A stretch of 64,000 nucleotides of DNA from assembly GCA_949358305.1 (NCBI GenBank), contig OX442314.1, positions 28,009,118-28,073,117 on the forward strand, in the 5' to 3' direction. The position numbers and the translations under genes were made by a program. Within the stretch, counting starts at the first letter, position 1; each line of letters starts with the position of its first letter. The notes under the pieces were generated by a model that saw only the letters and a list, made by a program, of their open reading frames with translations, searched no databases and was not told the DNA's origin. This stretch comes from Strigamia acuminata (lineage: Eukaryota; Arthropoda; Chilopoda; Geophilomorpha; Linotaeniidae). Positions 63,611 through 64,000 of this stretch are shown here, one piece after another.

Positions 63611-64000
63611 CGTCCCAAGCCGAGATGTGGCAGCTCCACCACCTGGGGATTTTGGGGCCCAAGAGCAGCTACCCGCGGAAGCGCAAGCGCTCCAAAGGCG
63701 CCGGGAACAGCCAGTCGCGTTCCCCGGTGACAACCAAGAGACAGCGTGTCACTCAAAACACGACTGAAGGCAACGAAGCTGGGCCATCCACCAGTACGGT
63801 GCGTGACCCTTCGCAGTATTCCCGACCGCGAATTTTCGTAAACCGTCAGATTAAAGACGGTAAGGAGTACAAGGAGGTTTGGATGTCTGGTGACGAAGAG
63901 CGAGTCTCTCGTCCCAGCACTTCTAGACGTCCGCTGACTCATCGCGAGCAGCGGAAAAAAGATCGCAAAGAGCGATACTTCGCGAGGTGCGAAGCTCGGG
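63598..64000 (+). CDS. Overlapping downstream frame of element E, runs off the window
   Basis: ATG 63598 lies 13 nt before the end of the previous frame (ATGGGAATTTTAA), in the -1 frame, and the frame is open to the edge (134 codons). It encodes a basic, Ser/Arg-rich protein with nuclear-localisation-like runs (PRKRKR, TKRQR) and RPSTSRRPLTHREQRKKDRK. It may be the continuation of ORF3 by frameshifting, reinitiation or alternative splicing, or a base missing in the assembly. No known domain. Confidence 0.5.
   Translation, partial: MGILTSQAEMWQLHHLGILGPKSSYPRKRKRSKGAGNSQSRSPVTTKRQRVTQNTTEGNEAGPSTSTVRDPSQYSRPRIFVNRQIKDGKEYKEVWMSGDEERVSRPSTSRRPLTHREQRKKDRKERYFARCEAR

Larger units (their letters stand above)
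53337..64000 (+). mobile_element. LTR retrotransposon E (Ty3/gypsy type), 3' end outside the window
   Basis: Order: 5' LTR, CG spacer, tRNA-Pro-like PBS, gag, -1 frameshift signal, pol, hairpin triplet, spliced third ORF. No second copy of the LTR occurs before 64000, so the element is longer than 10.6 kb if all this belongs to it. Gag and pol are undamaged. It inserted in a Tc1-like remnant in IR-C intron 9. The assignment of everything after 61690 to the element is an inference. Confidence 0.8.

Overview
This window looks like arthropod nuclear DNA. It holds a tandem array of divergent ionotropic receptors (IRs, a protostome-specific branch of the ionotropic glutamate receptor family), with many short phase-consistent GT-AG introns in an AT-rich background, and most of the sequence is transposable elements. 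The species cannot be told from the sequence. Nothing bacterial, no CRISPR array and no rRNA or tRNA gene was seen.

Host genes. Four IR copies lie head-to-tail on the + strand. IR-D (3954-4374) is only the 3' end of a gene, cut by an LTR element. IR-1 (16242-22330) can be assembled from 11 exons into an intact 575-residue receptor, although no single exon ORF is longer than about 90 codons. IR-B (26475-29607) keeps exons 1-9 open but lacks the S2/M4 exons. IR-C (29793-52830) lacks exon 1, has a 1-nt deletion in exon 7, and is blown apart by insertions into intron 3 and exon 5.

Retrotransposons. Five Ty3/gypsy-type LTR elements are named A-E here. A (1-3953, minus strand) shows one LTR, a PBS and a 794-codon gag frame running off the left edge. 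B (4945-15747, complete, TSD ACAA, LTRs about 99.5% identical) has gag, pol and a third ORF with a Cys/His cluster. C (31278-43669, complete, TSD GTCT, 1757-bp LTRs with no difference seen) has gag-pol with three lesions and a short third ORF. D (46545-51435, complete, TSD ATTAA, 184-bp LTRs) has a single gag-pol frame broken by one UAA. E (53337 to beyond 64000) has a 5' LTR, a tRNA-Pro-like PBS, long gag, intact pol, three tandem RNA-type hairpins and an apparently spliced third ORF. B, C and E each carry a canonical -1 frameshift heptamer at the end of gag, followed 6-7 nt later by a stem-loop.

DNA transposons. Intron 3 of IR-C contains a nest: foldback element, mariner-like element, hAT-1, hAT-3, hAT-2, each with TIRs and most with exact target duplications; LTR element C sits in the mariner layer. 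Further elements are pogo-like copies shared by IR-1 and IR-C, several MITEs, foldback elements with arms of 160 to about 300 bp, and a Tc1-like transposase remnant into which element E inserted.

The least explained parts are the third ORFs downstream of pol in B, C and E, and the hairpin triplet plus candidate intron in E (61830-64000).
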